Source: Opisthorchis felineus
Taxonomy: Eukaryota; Platyhelminthes; Trematoda; Opisthorchiida; Opisthorchiidae
NCBI GenBank assembly: GCA_004794785.1
Contig: SJOL01006426.1
Coordinates: forward strand, 62,001 to 126,000
Direction of reading: 5' to 3'
DNA length: 64,000 nt
Made by a program: the position numbers and the translations under genes. Shown one piece after another: positions 48,224 through 60,900 of this stretch. Position 1 is the first letter of the stretch; the number at the start of each line of letters is the position of its first letter. Under the pieces are notes generated by a model. It saw only the letters and a list, made by a program, of their open reading frames with translations, had not been told where the DNA came from and did not search any database.

Positions 48224-51200
48224 TAGTTGGTCATAGTTGGTCACGTTTCCAAATATTGCAGCGATTTTTATAATTTATTCGAATCAATGCACTTACAGAC
48301 ATCCGGCAGTCAGAGTTAGAACAATATTTGCCTGTTAGACAAGCTGCGAGCTTCGACACAAATACAAGGCGGGCTGTTTTGATCTTCCGAGAATATGCAA
48401 TAGAAACTAGTAAAGACCCAGCTTAGCAGACAGAAAATGTTTTACGATAGTGCCTCTGGGCGTTGATCAGAAGATATATAATATATCAAGGCAAACAAAA
48501 TCATAGGCCGTAAGGGATCCATGCTGCTGCAGCTTTTGTCACTACTCAAAGGGGCATTCATCGATGTCATGTCCAACTGTCTGTACAAACAACAGAATAA
48601 AAGTCCAGGGAAAATACAGACAGGATAGTCTGACATCCTGTGAAACCTAGTGGAGATATGGAGTAAAACGATGCATATCCTGTATGTAAAGTAGTGGAGT
48701 GTAGCGGTGACACAAATCAGTGGCTTTTAAAAATCCACTGAGTTTTCTGTGGAGGTAGGTGAGTAAAAGTTGATCATTGCAAAGTTATGCATAGTAGGGA
48801 TGTTTCTGAACCCTGCGGCACCCATAGCCAGTCAAATTACGCGGACTTATGTGACGGTGGCGGATGTTTAAGACATTTTATGCGAGCAGGATTTGGACAT
48901 CATTTTGGGGAAATCGCTCCTTGAAGTCCTTGGTTTAAAATGGACTTGCCTGCATTCGGACGTAAAACATTCTGTATTCCTGCTCCTGGTTATCACTTAC
49001 TTGAAACTGCACATGTTACTACCTCTTATCGAATTGCCCAGTGTACTCCAGAAAAAACCAGCTGGTTTTGTCTAACACCTTTTAAAAGTGTCCAGAAGAT
49101 TTACTGGCGGCCATGAAGCCGAAAATGATGGATAATTAATAAACTTGCTGTCATTTACTCTTGCCAAGCCAATATTAGTGGAGATCAGATGGAGGTCGTT
49201 AAACAGGAGACCATAAAACTGAAAGTTGTTATTATGAGTGATACAAACAAGCAAGACGTGACTGGTTGATACATTATTGCCAGCAGGGGCGTACAAAACT
49301 GCTCTTTATCAACTTTTTTAGCAACCGAAAGAGTTTTGCAAATGGTTGTGGAGCGCAAGTGACTCAATAAGGACTGTAGGAAAATCCTCTTGGATAGCCA
49401 GAGGAAGTGAACTTCCGTTTTTGTTCAATCCACATTCTGATGTGACCAATACCCGATCGACATAAGACATGTTTGAGCCGGCTCTCACTGATCCGAATAC
49501 TACTCCACTACATAACCTTGGCCCTTTATCTCCAAAAAGAAACGAATAACAGCAACCCCAATGAGCATGAACACTGAAGGTAACCGTGAGTATGGCACAG
49601 AGTGTTTTGTTGTAGGGTCCAATATTTAGATAATCAAAGGGCTTGTGCCCCAATGAATGCCAGATAGCTCTGTTCTTGGGATTGCATGGACGAATAGAAG
49701 ACCAGATGTGTTATTCTAATGTCATACTGGGAATGCATACATTAGTATAACGTCTGCATCACACAATTCCATCGAAAACAAACTCGTCGTCATTCAAGAG
49801 GAAAAGCACCTCATACACAGTCAATTGAACCTTGACTCTGCCACCATAGCTATACAGTAATGTAGGGCTGTTCAGGTGTCTCAATTGTTATTGCGAATTA
49901 AAACACAGCCAACTGTCTCAACAAGAGGTTTTCGTAGAAACCAGAGGCGTACCCCCTCCTCTGGACTGGCACCTTTGTAGACAAAATACAGACCGATAAC
50001 AGGAGTAAAAATGCCAACCCTCCCGGTTTGGTTAGAAAAGTAAGCTGTCGAAAAAGCCTACTTAATTTGGCCATCCTTGTATTATCAATAACCTTTCTTT
50101 TCAAAATCCTTGAACTCGGAAAAGATCAGGCTAGACGTTCCCAAACATTTCCGAAATGCAGTCAATCAAAACCAACACTCAGTTTTACTCTAGTTTGCCT
50201 TATCCCTGCTACTTTGAAAGTCCAGGAAAAATATTCAAATACTTGTGTGACGCACATGCGTACATCCAGAATTTTCTTCTGGAATCACCAGATTGAAGGT
50301 CTGGGCCAAAGAGCACAATTGCAGTATTATGTCCGACGTGATTTTTTGACTTTCCCTAAGCCTCTGAAACTAAAAGACTCATTTATTGCTTACTTCACAC
50401 TGGAACCGATAGGAAAATGTCCTCAGTGTTTTGGATTTATATAATCATGAGGATTACTGAAGGAAGCTGGTGGAATTTTTATAATTATACGGATCTTGCC
50501 ATTTGGTTTTGTGTGCTTTGTTCACACCTTCAGTATACGGAGGCCTACGTTATTGTTCTAAGGTGTACTGCGTCAATGATTTATGAATACCATTTCTTTT
50601 AAGGCTATAAAACCTGACTGAAGTTTAAGCTAGATAAGTAATCTTCCAGATGATGTGTTGGAACATATTCTCATAGGTTTTCCAGCACAAAACCAACTAC
50701 GAAAGTCTTCCATCAAATACCAACCTCCAGAGCAAAAATAAAAAGTAAGCTCCGTAAAACTTCAGGTAAACAGATGAAGATTACAAAATTGTTTTATTGC
50801 TCAGAAATAAATTTCAGGTTTGGGCAGTACCAGTGAGGAGATTTCTCCAAGCTATTCCATTGGCCCTTTGTTAGATTTGAGCGCTCGAAATATCACGATT
50901 ACACAGCCATGAAAGGTCTCGCGCTAGAAAGCATTTGTGGCTACGAACGTGCTCTATAGCTAGTCCTTGACACACCAGTTACTTGGAAAGTTGCACCAGA
51001 GCAAACAGAGATCTACCGGTGTAGCGGTGTGTTTGCTGCGACCTGTGCTCGGTGCCCATCGTGAGGAAGGAGTGAAATGTGTTCAAGTTAGAAACCTATA
51101 TTACTACCAGGTTCACTGGTCAAATCTCAAGAAAAATAGCTTCAAAATTGGTCCCTTAAGTTGACGGATTTCCGTCCATGTACCATCTGTGTTGAATAGT

Positions 51201-52135
51201 CGCTCGTAGATACAGTTCAGCGTCCAAAGAAGCTAAGGGAACAAATGCGTATGAAGGTCCTAACTGGCGCCTTTGTAAGAGCATTCTGCACAACAGAGGT
51301 GTCCAACTGCTACTATGGTCGCAGATAACAACCCACCTTGAATTCACTGAAGGAGCTCATCGGAGCAACTTTTTAGTCCAAGTTTTTCAGTTTAACCTAA
51401 GAGCAAAACTAAATTGGAATGCACAATAGTGCTTTAATGTTTGCTTGGCAGTATAATAAACATATTTCTAGCAACGTTTATTTGGAATTCACGCTGGTAC
51501 CTTTACGGAGGACATTTCCGACACATGAGCTTTCGGCAAGGTGATATCATGTGACAAGCTTAGCCATAATTTTCATTTGTTAATCGCCTTGAATTTGAGA
51601 ACTTTTACGAATGAAGTCGATCTACCGGTCCTTGTTCCAGGTTAATTTCGTCTTGAAAAATGGGACAAACCTGACTACAGCTGTTTCTAGATTATATATG
51701 TTTTATAGCGAAGTTTCACATTTGGACCTAACTTTGCAAGACCAAAGACTAAGCGAAGGAGGCTTGTGGGGAATGTACAATGATGTCAACTCAAGCGAAT
51801 AACCTTCTTACGTAACTAACGGAGAAAATATGCGGACTGTGGGTGCACCTTCCGTGGATCTTAACAAAACTACTGTAATTCCAGTCATTTTGGAAGTACA
51901 ACCGGAATGCAGGATTAATAAGTCTTCTAAGATAGTGGTCGACTAGAAAGTCAGTAAAAAATATTTTCTGAATTTTTCGGCAAACTCTCATAACCTAGGT
52001 TATAAAGAGGACTACTTTTTGGATTAGCATAAAACGAGTCTCCATCCTCCATGTTTTGAAAATCACCCACTTGCGAATCATAGAAAATAGGCGCAGTACC
52101 CCCAACGTTTAAGTCAACGAGCTTTGGTTCCATTG
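48224..52135 (-). other. Region with scattered possible minus-strand exons; gene not identified
   Basis: The best single candidate is 49159-49218, a 60-base phase 0 exon between a strong acceptor (CAACTTTCAG) and donor GTAAAT, encoding FYGLLFNDLHLISTNIGLAR. Other protein-like pieces on the minus strand are at 49318-49653 (for example SYVDRVLVTSECGLNKNG) and 51990-52133 (MEPKLVDLNVGGTAPIFYDS). I could not join them into one model or recognise a family. Hydrophobic frames on both strands near 50000 are likely chance. Confidence 0.2.
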
Positions 52136-53216
52136 AAGTTTACCAGCTAACGCAAGATAATGAAAGGGGATGACTCCAAGTCTTTGGTACTACTGATCAC
52201 AATTTTTTGCGCCAGAGTAGTTTTTCTCACAACCCAATTAGGTCAAGAATCAGCTTGTTGAATGAGCTTGTGAATGAAATTACAAATATCTTTGGCACCA
52301 ACTCCAGGTTTTCAAATGTCTGATTTTACGCAACAGAAAACTATGGATTTTTTCTCATGGAATAGGCGTTGACACTTCCAGTTAATCAAAACCATGAATT
52401 ATTTGTTTACATTGGATACGTAAAGTAAATTGGTCCATACTACAATTGGTGTATTCTTCGTGAATCACAGAATGATTCCCACTATATATATGGTCACTTA
52501 TGGGCTGGGGAAGTCTTACAGTCTCGTACTGTTAGTACAAATTTCTATAATTGTTAGCGGGACTTTAGGCCAGGCGTAGAAATTAGTCCGAGGATTCCAG
52601 AATAAAGCAAAAAAGACAGACGCTTCTAATAGCAACAATATGCTCCGAACTAAACTTCAGAAAGCATAAAAGATAAGATAAACAACTACATAAAATTCCG
52701 GAAAGTGAATCACTTCAGTACTCTTCACTCGGTAGAGTTTAGAGGCCAGCTCTCCTTTGGTAACGTTACCCTCAATAGGTGGTTATCTGCATCGCTCACC
52801 AATGACTTCCCAATATTAGGAGCACAAAGACAGTTGGACGCCAACTTCTGCGCAAACAGAGGGAATGCCGTTTCTTTTGTGATTTGAGATGGAATGTGAC
52901 AACTTCCAAAAACTTCATCCTGACCAGTATCTCTCAGGTGTTACTTCAGAACCCTCCGTAATAATCGTCACAAATTTATTCTGTGATTTCCAGAGTGATA
53001 GATGTTTTCTAAATGTTCCAGTGCAGTTATTACCTGTGACAGTCCATAGCTAATGTGAACACCGTGCTACATTACTTCATGTTTATTCATTAAAATATTG
53101 CTGTACTTGCAACGAAATTTCAAAATTAGCCTAGGTGTCCCATATGCTTGGTACTGATCCAGTTAATTATATGAATCTCTTGCATTACGATTGCGTATCA
53201 CCTGTATCCTTTTCAG
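52136..53216. other. No supported gene
   Basis: AT-rich sequence with only short open frames. Confidence 0.4.
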
Positions 53217-53408
53217 TCCCAATGGGAGGTAATAGGAGAAGATCGCGGCGGTCCAAATTCATATCAAAGCTTAGTCGCGAATTCTTCACGCTAATAACGG
53301 ATGAGAATTTCCACGGTCTTGTCAAACAGACGGAGGATCTCAAACGAATCCTGGGATACATGTGGTGCCCAACGCGGCCACTGGAAAATGTGGGACAGTA
53401 TGCCATTG
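53217..53408 (+). CDS. Candidate exon, function unknown
   Basis: A 192-base stretch lies between a good acceptor (TATCCTTTTCAG) and a donor GTACGT. It is in one open frame with phase 1 on both sides, so it could be skipped without a frameshift. It encodes a basic start (RRRSRRSKFISKLSREF), an acidic middle (LITDENFHG, KQTEDLKRIL) and YMWCPTRPLENVGQYAI. I do not recognise a domain and found no flanking exons. It could be chance. Confidence 0.3.
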
Positions 53409-54347
53409 GTACGTGGTTTGTCACGCTATCTGCCGTTGAATTTGTTGTTTCGGTTACTGCCTCACCAAATGGCAGCTGCCAGATTGTGGGCTCCTATTTC
53501 TCCCCATCTAAGTTTAGACACTCCAATAATATTTTGAGTTAGCTTATTTCGGGTTGGCAGAGGGCTGGTGAAACATAGCTCAGGAATGCAATTACAGAGT
53601 CCAGAACTACTGTGCACTTCAGAACCATGTAAGAGTTCGCTTGGAAGACATGTGGTTTAAGGTAGTTCCTGGATCATGCTGACTCATTCAGACTATTGGA
53701 CTAGTGTTGAGGAGAATACTGGTATTTCAGATGCATTGAGGTAGGGATCCCGATTGCATATAAAATGCTTGCGACTAAAATGCCTAGTTCATTGAACAAC
53801 CCAACAATCAGTTTGAATGCTGGAGAACTGTCATATTATTTAATCTCAGTACGCACGGCCTTTTGTGAAAGAACTGAAAATTACGAGAACTGGGCTTGGA
53901 ATTCTATTGACGGTTAACTCAGGAGAACCTCATTGGAACAGTAAGAAATATATGGCATGAAGCACTTAAAGACATACCATAACGCGCACAGTAAGCCAAA
54001 CAAATCCAAATCATTTATACCAGCTGAGTGTAAGCTCCTTGTTTTTGCTTTCCGGTAAAAAACTGTTTATAGTGTGATTACATTCTATTTATCCAACTCC
54101 ATTATATTACACGTATCATAATATTACGCACATGAGATATGCTAAATGGATGAAATATACGTTACGAAAATTACACTGCATGCATTGTGTATACGTAAGT
54201 ATAACTGTGCATATAATAAGATTATATATAGCGTAACATAGTTATGTTTACACACTGAGCAGTTATCCGCCAGAAAGCAAAAACAAGAGGTTCATACGTA
54301 ACATTTTTGGACGGTTTATACGAACGTTTCGGGGCAGCTTATTTTGC

Positions 54348-54382
<35 letters not shown>

Positions 54383-55071
54383 CTTGTGTATGTAATACAT
54401 TATACATATAATATATATGTACATAGTGACATGTCTACCTGGGAGCCAATACTGCAGTACTTTCGGACGTCTTCAGTAGCACTACGTTGCATACTATGCC
54501 TGTTCCGTACCTTGGAACTTCGCAAATCTTTTCAATCTGATACTGGCTGGTTGTGTCCATTTGGAGAGAACAGAAGTGAAGAATACCGTAGATAAGACAT
54601 CAGTGTGGTTCGTGGGCCATGCGTAATTGAACGTAATCAGCATGAATTACTGAGTCCAATTGTGCACAGAACTCAAACTTTTTAACATTTCGACTATAAT
54701 GACCATGGTGAAGTGGATAATTGGCAATGTTGAGGAATGTGGGTAGCCGTTTGATTGTTGTTTGCCCTGTCAAGCAAGATTTGGCGAACGTACCGGCAAA
54801 CAAAGCGGATGGTCTTGGGTCGTTTTAAACGCCCAGTTTCCGATTCCACCAGGATCAAGCCTTGATTTTGCGTTCTAAGTAGAGGAAGATTCCGGCCTGC
54901 TGCTTAGCCTTTAAACAAAATTACCGGCGGTCTTCCTGTCGGAACACGGAGGCCGATGGGAAGAAGGTTATTCACATCACTGCTTTATTTGGCTTCAATA
55001 CTAAGAGGCAAAGTTTGAAAACCGAATTAAAATCAAAGCAACAGTTGGTGTTTTTACTAGCTTTAATTTGC
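53409..55071. other. No supported gene; AT-rich, with a TA repeat
   Basis: Region 54050-54430 is strongly AT-rich. Nothing coding is supported. Confidence 0.4.
54355..54382. repeat. (TA)n microsatellite, 28 bp
   Basis: Direct reading of uninterrupted TA dinucleotides within an AT-rich stretch. Confidence 0.97.
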
Positions 55072-55269
55072 TTATGGATCTGCCCCTTCCTCTTCACTTT
55101 TGTTAGGTTCGCCAAATTTATTTGTCAAAGGAAGAAAATAATCATAGCCAAGATACCTTGCATTAGTTGGTGGGACATCTTTATATAATTGTTTATCAAA
55201 CGACTCCTTAAATCGGGAAACATTTTTCTTATGGAAGGTTGCTTCCAACGATTGATTGAGCATTTTTCT
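55072..55269 (-). CDS. Candidate terminal exon of an unidentified minus-strand gene
   Basis: On the minus strand an acceptor (CTGCTTTTGCTAG) precedes an open frame with LNQSLEATFHKKNVSRFKES, then DVPPTNARYLGYDYFLPLTN, then KFGEPNKSEEEGADP and TAA. The charged, soluble sequence and acidic C-terminus look like a genuine protein end. A neighbouring open frame (MSFTAKCQMGKRAEF, at about 55354) could join it only with a one-base shift in an A-run. It may therefore be a separate exon, a sequencing error or a broken retrocopy. I do not recognise the family. Confidence 0.4.
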   Translation of the reverse strand, partial: RKMLNQSLEATFHKKNVSRFKESFDKQLYKDVPPTNARYLGYDYFLPLTNKFGEPNKSEEEGADP

Positions 55270-55739
55270 CTAGCAAAAGCAGTCTCAGGTCTTAGCAACA
55301 GGTCATGTAAAAACTCGGCACGTTTTCCCATCTGACATTTAGCGGTAAAACTCATGGTTTTCCTTGGATTATCTGCTTGTCCTTCTATCTTTCTGCAGCC
55401 AAGCACGCATCGATTCACTACATACTCTCCACACACGCGATTTTGCCTTCATCTGAATGTTTTACACGTAAGTCTTACCGTATGTTTTCCACGCCGCCCT
55501 TTCATGACACACCCTAGATGTACCTCCGCCCATTCACTGTCTTGATAACAAGTGTTTAACTTTTGGTGGCACAGGACAATATTCCTTCTTCGTCCACTTT
55601 ATCAGAACTGATTTGGGACACAATAATAATGCTGTAAAATTTGCCTAATGGCAACCTACATAATAGCGGCATTCACCGAAACTCATGTACTGACCGAATG
55701 AAGTTGATTATTATCGTAGTGAATGGTTGTTGTTCTGTT

Positions 55740-58110
55740 TGCCGAGCTTAGCAGCTGGATTGCAAACATTTCATCACAAATTTCGGTGACATCGTCAGTG
55801 CGGGGTTGAGTAGGCAAAGTTTCCCTCTTCCGCCTGTCCTTATATAGTTTCTAAACAGTGTCTGATAGCTCTAAATCGATCGGTTGTCCCCAAGGTGGTC
55901 TTTTCAACTTAATTTGACTGGTCATCTGGAAATCTGGGTTTCATCGTGGTCTCATCCCCTTTTATCTTTATCGGTTCGTTGGGTTCCTTCAATTCGACAG
56001 TTCTGTTCCTCCGTTGTTACTGGGCCGTTTCTTTCTTGCTTGGTGCTCTCAATTTGTTCCACTTGATCGATTGACTCAACGACCTATTTTCAGTAGCTTT
56101 ATTCCCTTGATCCGATTGGTCCATTGGTTATCGTCAGGTTGTTTGACTTCCCATGTGTTTCGGAGTCCCGTGACTGCGTAGTCCTTTTGTTCGTAACGGC
56201 AGATAGACTGGGTCGATGTCGATGTTTTCATTGATCGATTTTCTTGTGAAGTACCACTCCTCGGCAAACTCTAGCTCCCATTTTGTTCCTGCGTGAGCAA
56301 GTATTTGAACATTTTCGCAATTGGACTGATGTGCTTTTCTGTCTTCGTGGGCTGAAAGAAGTAATGCTAGGCCGTTTTCTGCTGAAAAGCTTGTTTGTGT
56401 GTTCTGGTGGCAAATTTTCTTCCAGTCTAGCTAACATGATGTTTGTCTAAGCCGTTAGATTGAAGTTTATGGATCACGTTCGTATCCTTCACTGCATCAA
56501 ACCTTGGTTCCTTGGTTCCAAGAGTGTTCTTCTCTGCGTGCTTACAAGATTAAAGGCGACTGTTATACCATTTTGCCGTAAATGTCTTGTAGTCATTTTC
56601 ACGACGTATTTTATGTACGGCAGCATAATCTTTCTCTGTTCTAGTTGTGTTGATGAAGCAGCTTGATGTTGGTTGCGTAAGTATCCCCATCTGAAGTTCC
56701 TTGGGTGGCCAGTATTTTGGAATGTCTGATAAAGTCTTCATTCTTCTTTCTTCTTTGACTCTAATGTGTTGCAGTGCATCTCGATTCGGTTGCACAGGGT
56801 TCGAACACACCTTCGTTTGTAACGTTTCGGATGGCTGCTGAAGTAGTTCAGAAGCTGGTCCGTGTGCTTTCCTTTCGTGTATACTTCACTTTCAAGTTGG
56901 CCGTCTGCTTTCCTTGTGACCAGCACACCTAGGAAGAACGCCAATTTGTTGTTTTCCATCGTTTTCATTGTGAAATGGATGTCGGGAAACACGTTGTTAG
57001 CAGCTGATTCGCTCGTTCAATTTCATTTACAATGGCAGATGTGTAGTCCAAGTATCGCACCCATATTTTCGGTCGATGTCTGGTAGCACAGTTTGCTCCG
57101 GTTTCCGCATTGTAATTTCCGCGATGAATCCAGAGATTGATGATCCCAATGGTAATCCTTTGAGTTGTTCATGATATTCTCCATTGAACTCAGCGTAGGT
57201 TGTCAAATACATATCTGGTAGTTCACCTATTTCTTCTCTCCCAAGAGTTCCGTTTATGGTTACCCGGTTGTCTAGAAGTTCAGCAACCGTCGTCATCGCT
57301 GCATTTAAATCAACCGATGTGTGTTCACGTCGAGAGGTACCATTATTTCGTCTTCTTCGACTGTCACTTTTTTAGTCTATCCAGAAATTGTCCTGTACTG
57401 CTGATTGAATATTGAGGCCCGCTGGTGCTTCACCCGCATCCATATTTCTCTCGAAATGTTGTATTTAGGTGTTTGTGGTAGAAAGACGATTGGGCGTAAT
57501 GGTAGCGTTTCTTAGTGAACCTTTGGGATTCCATAGAATTTGGCAACTTCTGAGTGATGGGCCTTCATTCTCCAATATTCTTCTGTGATTTTGTGAAGAT
57601 CCCCGAGTTTTTTAGGGTTTTATTTCTCTTGTTTGTGAGCTTCGTGATTTGGTCGTTCTGGAAACGACAGTACGTGCTAGTATCGTTGAGCAGGGCGTTG
57701 GCTTTGTCTGCTTATTCTGCGTTGTCTAGAATGACTGTCGTTTATCCTTTGTCAGTTGGCAAAATAACAATGGTTTTGTCCTCTTTGATGCTGTTTATTG
57801 CCCTTTCTTCTTCAGTAGGTAAGGCGTCGTATGTTTTGTTTCTGGTGATAGCTGAAACAGCGGTTTGGTGTATCGTTTGCTGGTTTTATTCATTGAGACC
57901 GCTAGATTTGAAGTTCTCTCCAAGAGTGGCCAAATATTCCAGATTGCCAGCATTCTTTAAATTAAATTTAAGCCCTCTGATAAGCACGTTTACTTCCGCT
58001 GCCCCGAGTTGCCTTCTGAAGAGGTTTCTGATCCATGGTTCGTTGTTGGTGCGCTCAACTGGTTGACTATTCCGTAGAACTTGCGCTGCAGTATGACTCG
58101 TTTATTTTAA
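55740..58110 (-). mobile_element. Penelope-like element, copy 1, decayed
   Basis: Reading down the minus strand from about 58110: the N-terminal region (AAEVNVLIRGLKFNL), then KTIVILPTDKG, then FYGIPKVHKETLPLRPIV, then DEIMVPLDV, then LKGLPLGSSISGFIAEI. These are successive RT blocks of Penelope-like elements. The catalytic YxDD site is degraded to YLDY (57001-57060). NNKLAFFLGVLVTRKADGQ and YTKGKHTDQLLNYF follow. The GIY-YIG core near 56450 is mostly lost, but its C-terminal end (ELEFAEEWYFTRKSINENID) is clear at 56190-56280. Several frameshifts and stops make it inactive. A hammerhead-like core lies in the 3' region. Confidence 0.88.
55761..55801 (-). ncRNA. Hammerhead-type ribozyme core in Penelope copy 1
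   Basis: The minus strand has CTGACGA, then a stem-II candidate GTCAC/GTGAT around an A/T-rich loop, then GAAA, then TGTTTGC. GCA before and TGC after can form stem I. It aligns with 60714-60753. The consensus is CTGANGA...GAAA. An extra T between CTGACGA and stem II is shared by both copies and is not canonical. Penelope-like elements are known to carry hammerheads. Confidence 0.55.
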
Positions 58111-59386
58111 TCGTACGTCACACTACGGTCTATAGCTTTACTGGGTTTGTCCCCTAATTTCGGACCCCACTGTTCTGAGGCATGTTTTCCTCAGTTCGTT
58201 GAAGGCTCTCTCGTATTTTTAGTCGGTTGTGAGTATCCGTAATCTTCAGTCTGATCATAAGCCTACCATTCTGTCTAGCAATGTTCCAGGCCCAGGCTGG
58301 TCACTGGTGGTCAGTAGGATACGTTGCGTGGTCATGCGTTTAGTCGCATGCATTCGTGGAGGAAGCAAAGTTGCTCTCCGGTGGAAGCATGCGAAATTCT
58401 CCCCTCGGCGAGTTGTTTTGAGCGTAGAACGCCGGAAGTTAGTGACGATGTTTCGGAATCGTAGTGAATGTCCGCTAACAACTAATTTGATTGCAACCTT
58501 CATAGTTTCTCAACTGGCTTGCTTACATTCACCAGCTGTCAGCAATGCGAGTATGCTGCCTTGGGGGACTGATGAGTAACATCTAAAGTTTAATGCAGAT
58601 ACTATAGTATGAGAATGAACTATTTATTCAGAAATATGCCTTATAGACGGAACTGTGGGGGACATAGCTCATAGCGGAGTAGTTTTCTTTGATGAGGCTC
58701 TACCTAATAGGCTGGTGAAAATTCTTCGTTATTTTGCTGCAGAATTACCATTTCGGAGGCTCATCAGACGCGCCTAGTTTACAAAATTCGATTGGCCCTA
58801 TTTCTTCTTGGACATTGAGTTAGACGTTTGTGGAAGTGAACACTCATTTGCAAACCGAGACGTTGCCTAATAAGTAGTACCGTATCGAGATTATGTCTAC
58901 ATTCTGAATACTGGTCCAAATAAAACCTGAAACGGCCATTTGCCCCATGGTTTGTAGATCCACTTGCGTTGCACTTTGACACCACCTACAATCACCGGTA
59001 CTGATATATCCCGTTTGAGTTACGCATAGCCAACTGCCATTGAATGCAACATGCTACTGCCTTATACTTCGCATGGCAACATCTTTTAACTCCAAAAGCT
59101 TGATGTGGACCTTCTGTCGGCAAAAATCCTCCACTTAAAAATGGTTGAACTTCAAAAGTCATAAATAATAAGCACGCTACCCAACTGAAGAGATTGTGAT
59201 AGATGGATTAGGACCTTCTTATGTTTTCAGTTAAGAGCCGAGCGTGTCATACGAAGTGTGCTTGATGCACACAACTGGTAATTTCAACTGATAACTTCAC
59301 TTGGTAAATTCAACTCGCATGAAAGTGATAATCTGGACCGTGTGCTCACAGCCTACTTCTTAGGATTTGGTCACGTTACCTGTTGC
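58111..59386. other. Between the two Penelope-like copies; no supported gene
   Basis: A plus frame at 58229-58579 and its minus counterpart lack motifs. Nothing else is recognised. Confidence 0.4.
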
Positions 59387-60289
59387 TAAGTGGACGACAC
59401 TTTTGTAATCATCAAAAGCAGCGAACTGCAACGAGTAAGCCAACTGCTAAACAACGTCTTCGACGACATCAAATTCACAATCGAAGAAAACAACGGAAAA
59501 CTGGCGTTTCTGGACGTCCTCATCACTAGATTGCCGAACGGATAGCTACAAATTGAGGTTTATAGAAAGGCAACGCATACGGACCAAATAGTCAGCTACC
59601 ACAGAAACCATTCAAATTGTCACAAACGAAGCTGCATTCGGCACTTTTCAAGCGGATCGAGACATACTGCAGCACAACAGAATCCAAGATCAAATAAGAA
59701 AAAAAGCCTATACAAATTGTTTCAGATAAATGGATACCCGAGGGATTTCACCTGGAGGTCACTCAGGAAGCCAAATACGAGCGATGCAATAGCACAAAAT
59801 GGAAGCAAACAAGTCACACTCCCATATATCAAGAACACCGCTGAAATGACGGCAAGGCTTTTACGACAGCGTAATACAACGGTCGCTTACAAGCCTGCGA
59901 GCACTTTGAGGGGAACACCATCAAGACCAAAAGGGAAATTAGATCCAATGACGAAGAACAATGTCATGTACAGCATCCAATGCAAGGACTGCGACAAACG
60001 GTACATAGGACAAACGGGAAGGAAGCTCTACACCAGAATACATGAACACAAGTTCGCCACTGAAAGACATGATCAACTTTCCCTCATCTCCATACACAAA
60101 GATCAGGAAGGACACGAGTTCGACTAGAGCGGCGTTCGCATACTGGCTCAAGCAAGAAAGAAGAAAGAACGTGAATTTATGGAAGCGTGGCACTCCACCG
60201 GAGAAGCTATCAACAAACATATCAAAATTGATCCAATTTACCAACCACTAAGAGCAAGAGAACGCCAGGACCACAGAGCTCTGAGCTGA
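59387..60289 (+). pseudogene. Penelope-like element, copy 2: RT C-terminus and GIY-YIG endonuclease
   Basis: One frame of about 300 codons runs without any frameshift from 59387 to a natural-looking TGA at 60287-60289. It starts at the RT catalytic motif, where the tyrosine codon of YVDD is now TAA. Then come TIEENNGKLAFLDVLITR and YRKATHTDQIVSYHRN. The GIY-YIG nuclease part reads MYSIQCKDCDKRYIGQTGRK with a C-x2-C pair, followed by RIHEHKFATERHDQ and the tail EAWHSTGEAINKHIKIDPIY. Three internal stops (59387, 59543, 60125) are single-base changes. The 5' truncation right at the RT active site fits incomplete reverse transcription. Confidence 0.9.
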
Positions 60290-60900
60290 AAAAGTAAACA
60301 GACGAGGAACTCATAAGAGAAGCAGGAAAGCCCCATTCAAACGGACATATCAGTTTGATTGGAGGAGGCGCCCAACCAATAAACCAAAGCACCAAATTAA
60401 CCGGCGGACTCAGGGAAACCGACCGTTACAATGGAGAAAATGCGACGGTACAAGCAACCAACCAAGCTAGAGAAGGTCAGACCACAACGCAATGCCAGTC
60501 AAAGTCAGAGAACAAACCGCTAAAAATAGAAGTCGTTGGGATAACCAATCAACACAAAGAAACGCGGACCGCAACGCAACAAATATAACAAACGGACCAA
60601 CACATTCACGAAAATCGTTACCCCCAAGTAGCCAATCACGTTAGAAGATAACAGACAGTCTTCAAATCCTATATAAACGCACGCAAGCAAGGAAGAAGTA
60701 CCCACCCAACTGCGCACTGATGATGTCTCCTCGTATGGTGACGAAACGTTTGCAAGCCAATTGCCAAGCTCGGCGAACAGATCAACAGCCATCTGATCAC
60801 AGCTCAAGTTTCTCAAACCATAGTCCGCATCACACGGGGTCCACGGGAGGCCCGAAATCACAGACATTCAGTTCGGATGATTCGTCGCTGTAGTGGTCAA
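60290..60900 (+). mobile_element. 3' region of Penelope copy 2
   Basis: A-rich, non-coding-like sequence that ends with text shared with copy 1 (CCTATATAAACGCACGCAAG and CCAAGCTCGGCGAACAGA here; related text at 55730-55850 in copy 1). It contains the hammerhead-like core. The exact 3' end is not clear. Confidence 0.7.
60714..60753 (+). ncRNA. Hammerhead-type ribozyme core in Penelope copy 2
   Basis: GCA, CTGATGA, T, a stem-II candidate GTCTCC/GGTGAC (one U-U mismatch), GAAA, CGTT, TGC. GCA and TGC form a minimal stem I and the short ACGT serves as stem III, the compact form reported for Penelope-like elements. The extra T after CTGATGA is shared with copy 1. Confidence 0.58.

Noticed and set aside
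50028..50444. Plus-strand 138-codon frame with a hydrophobic N-terminal stretch, like a type II membrane protein
   Set aside because: The minus strand has an equally hydrophobic frame over the same bases, and no glycosyltransferase or other motif follows.
57554..58066. Plus-strand 170-codon hydrophobic frame
   Set aside because: Shadow of the minus-strand Penelope RT reading frame, whose conserved blocks are clear.
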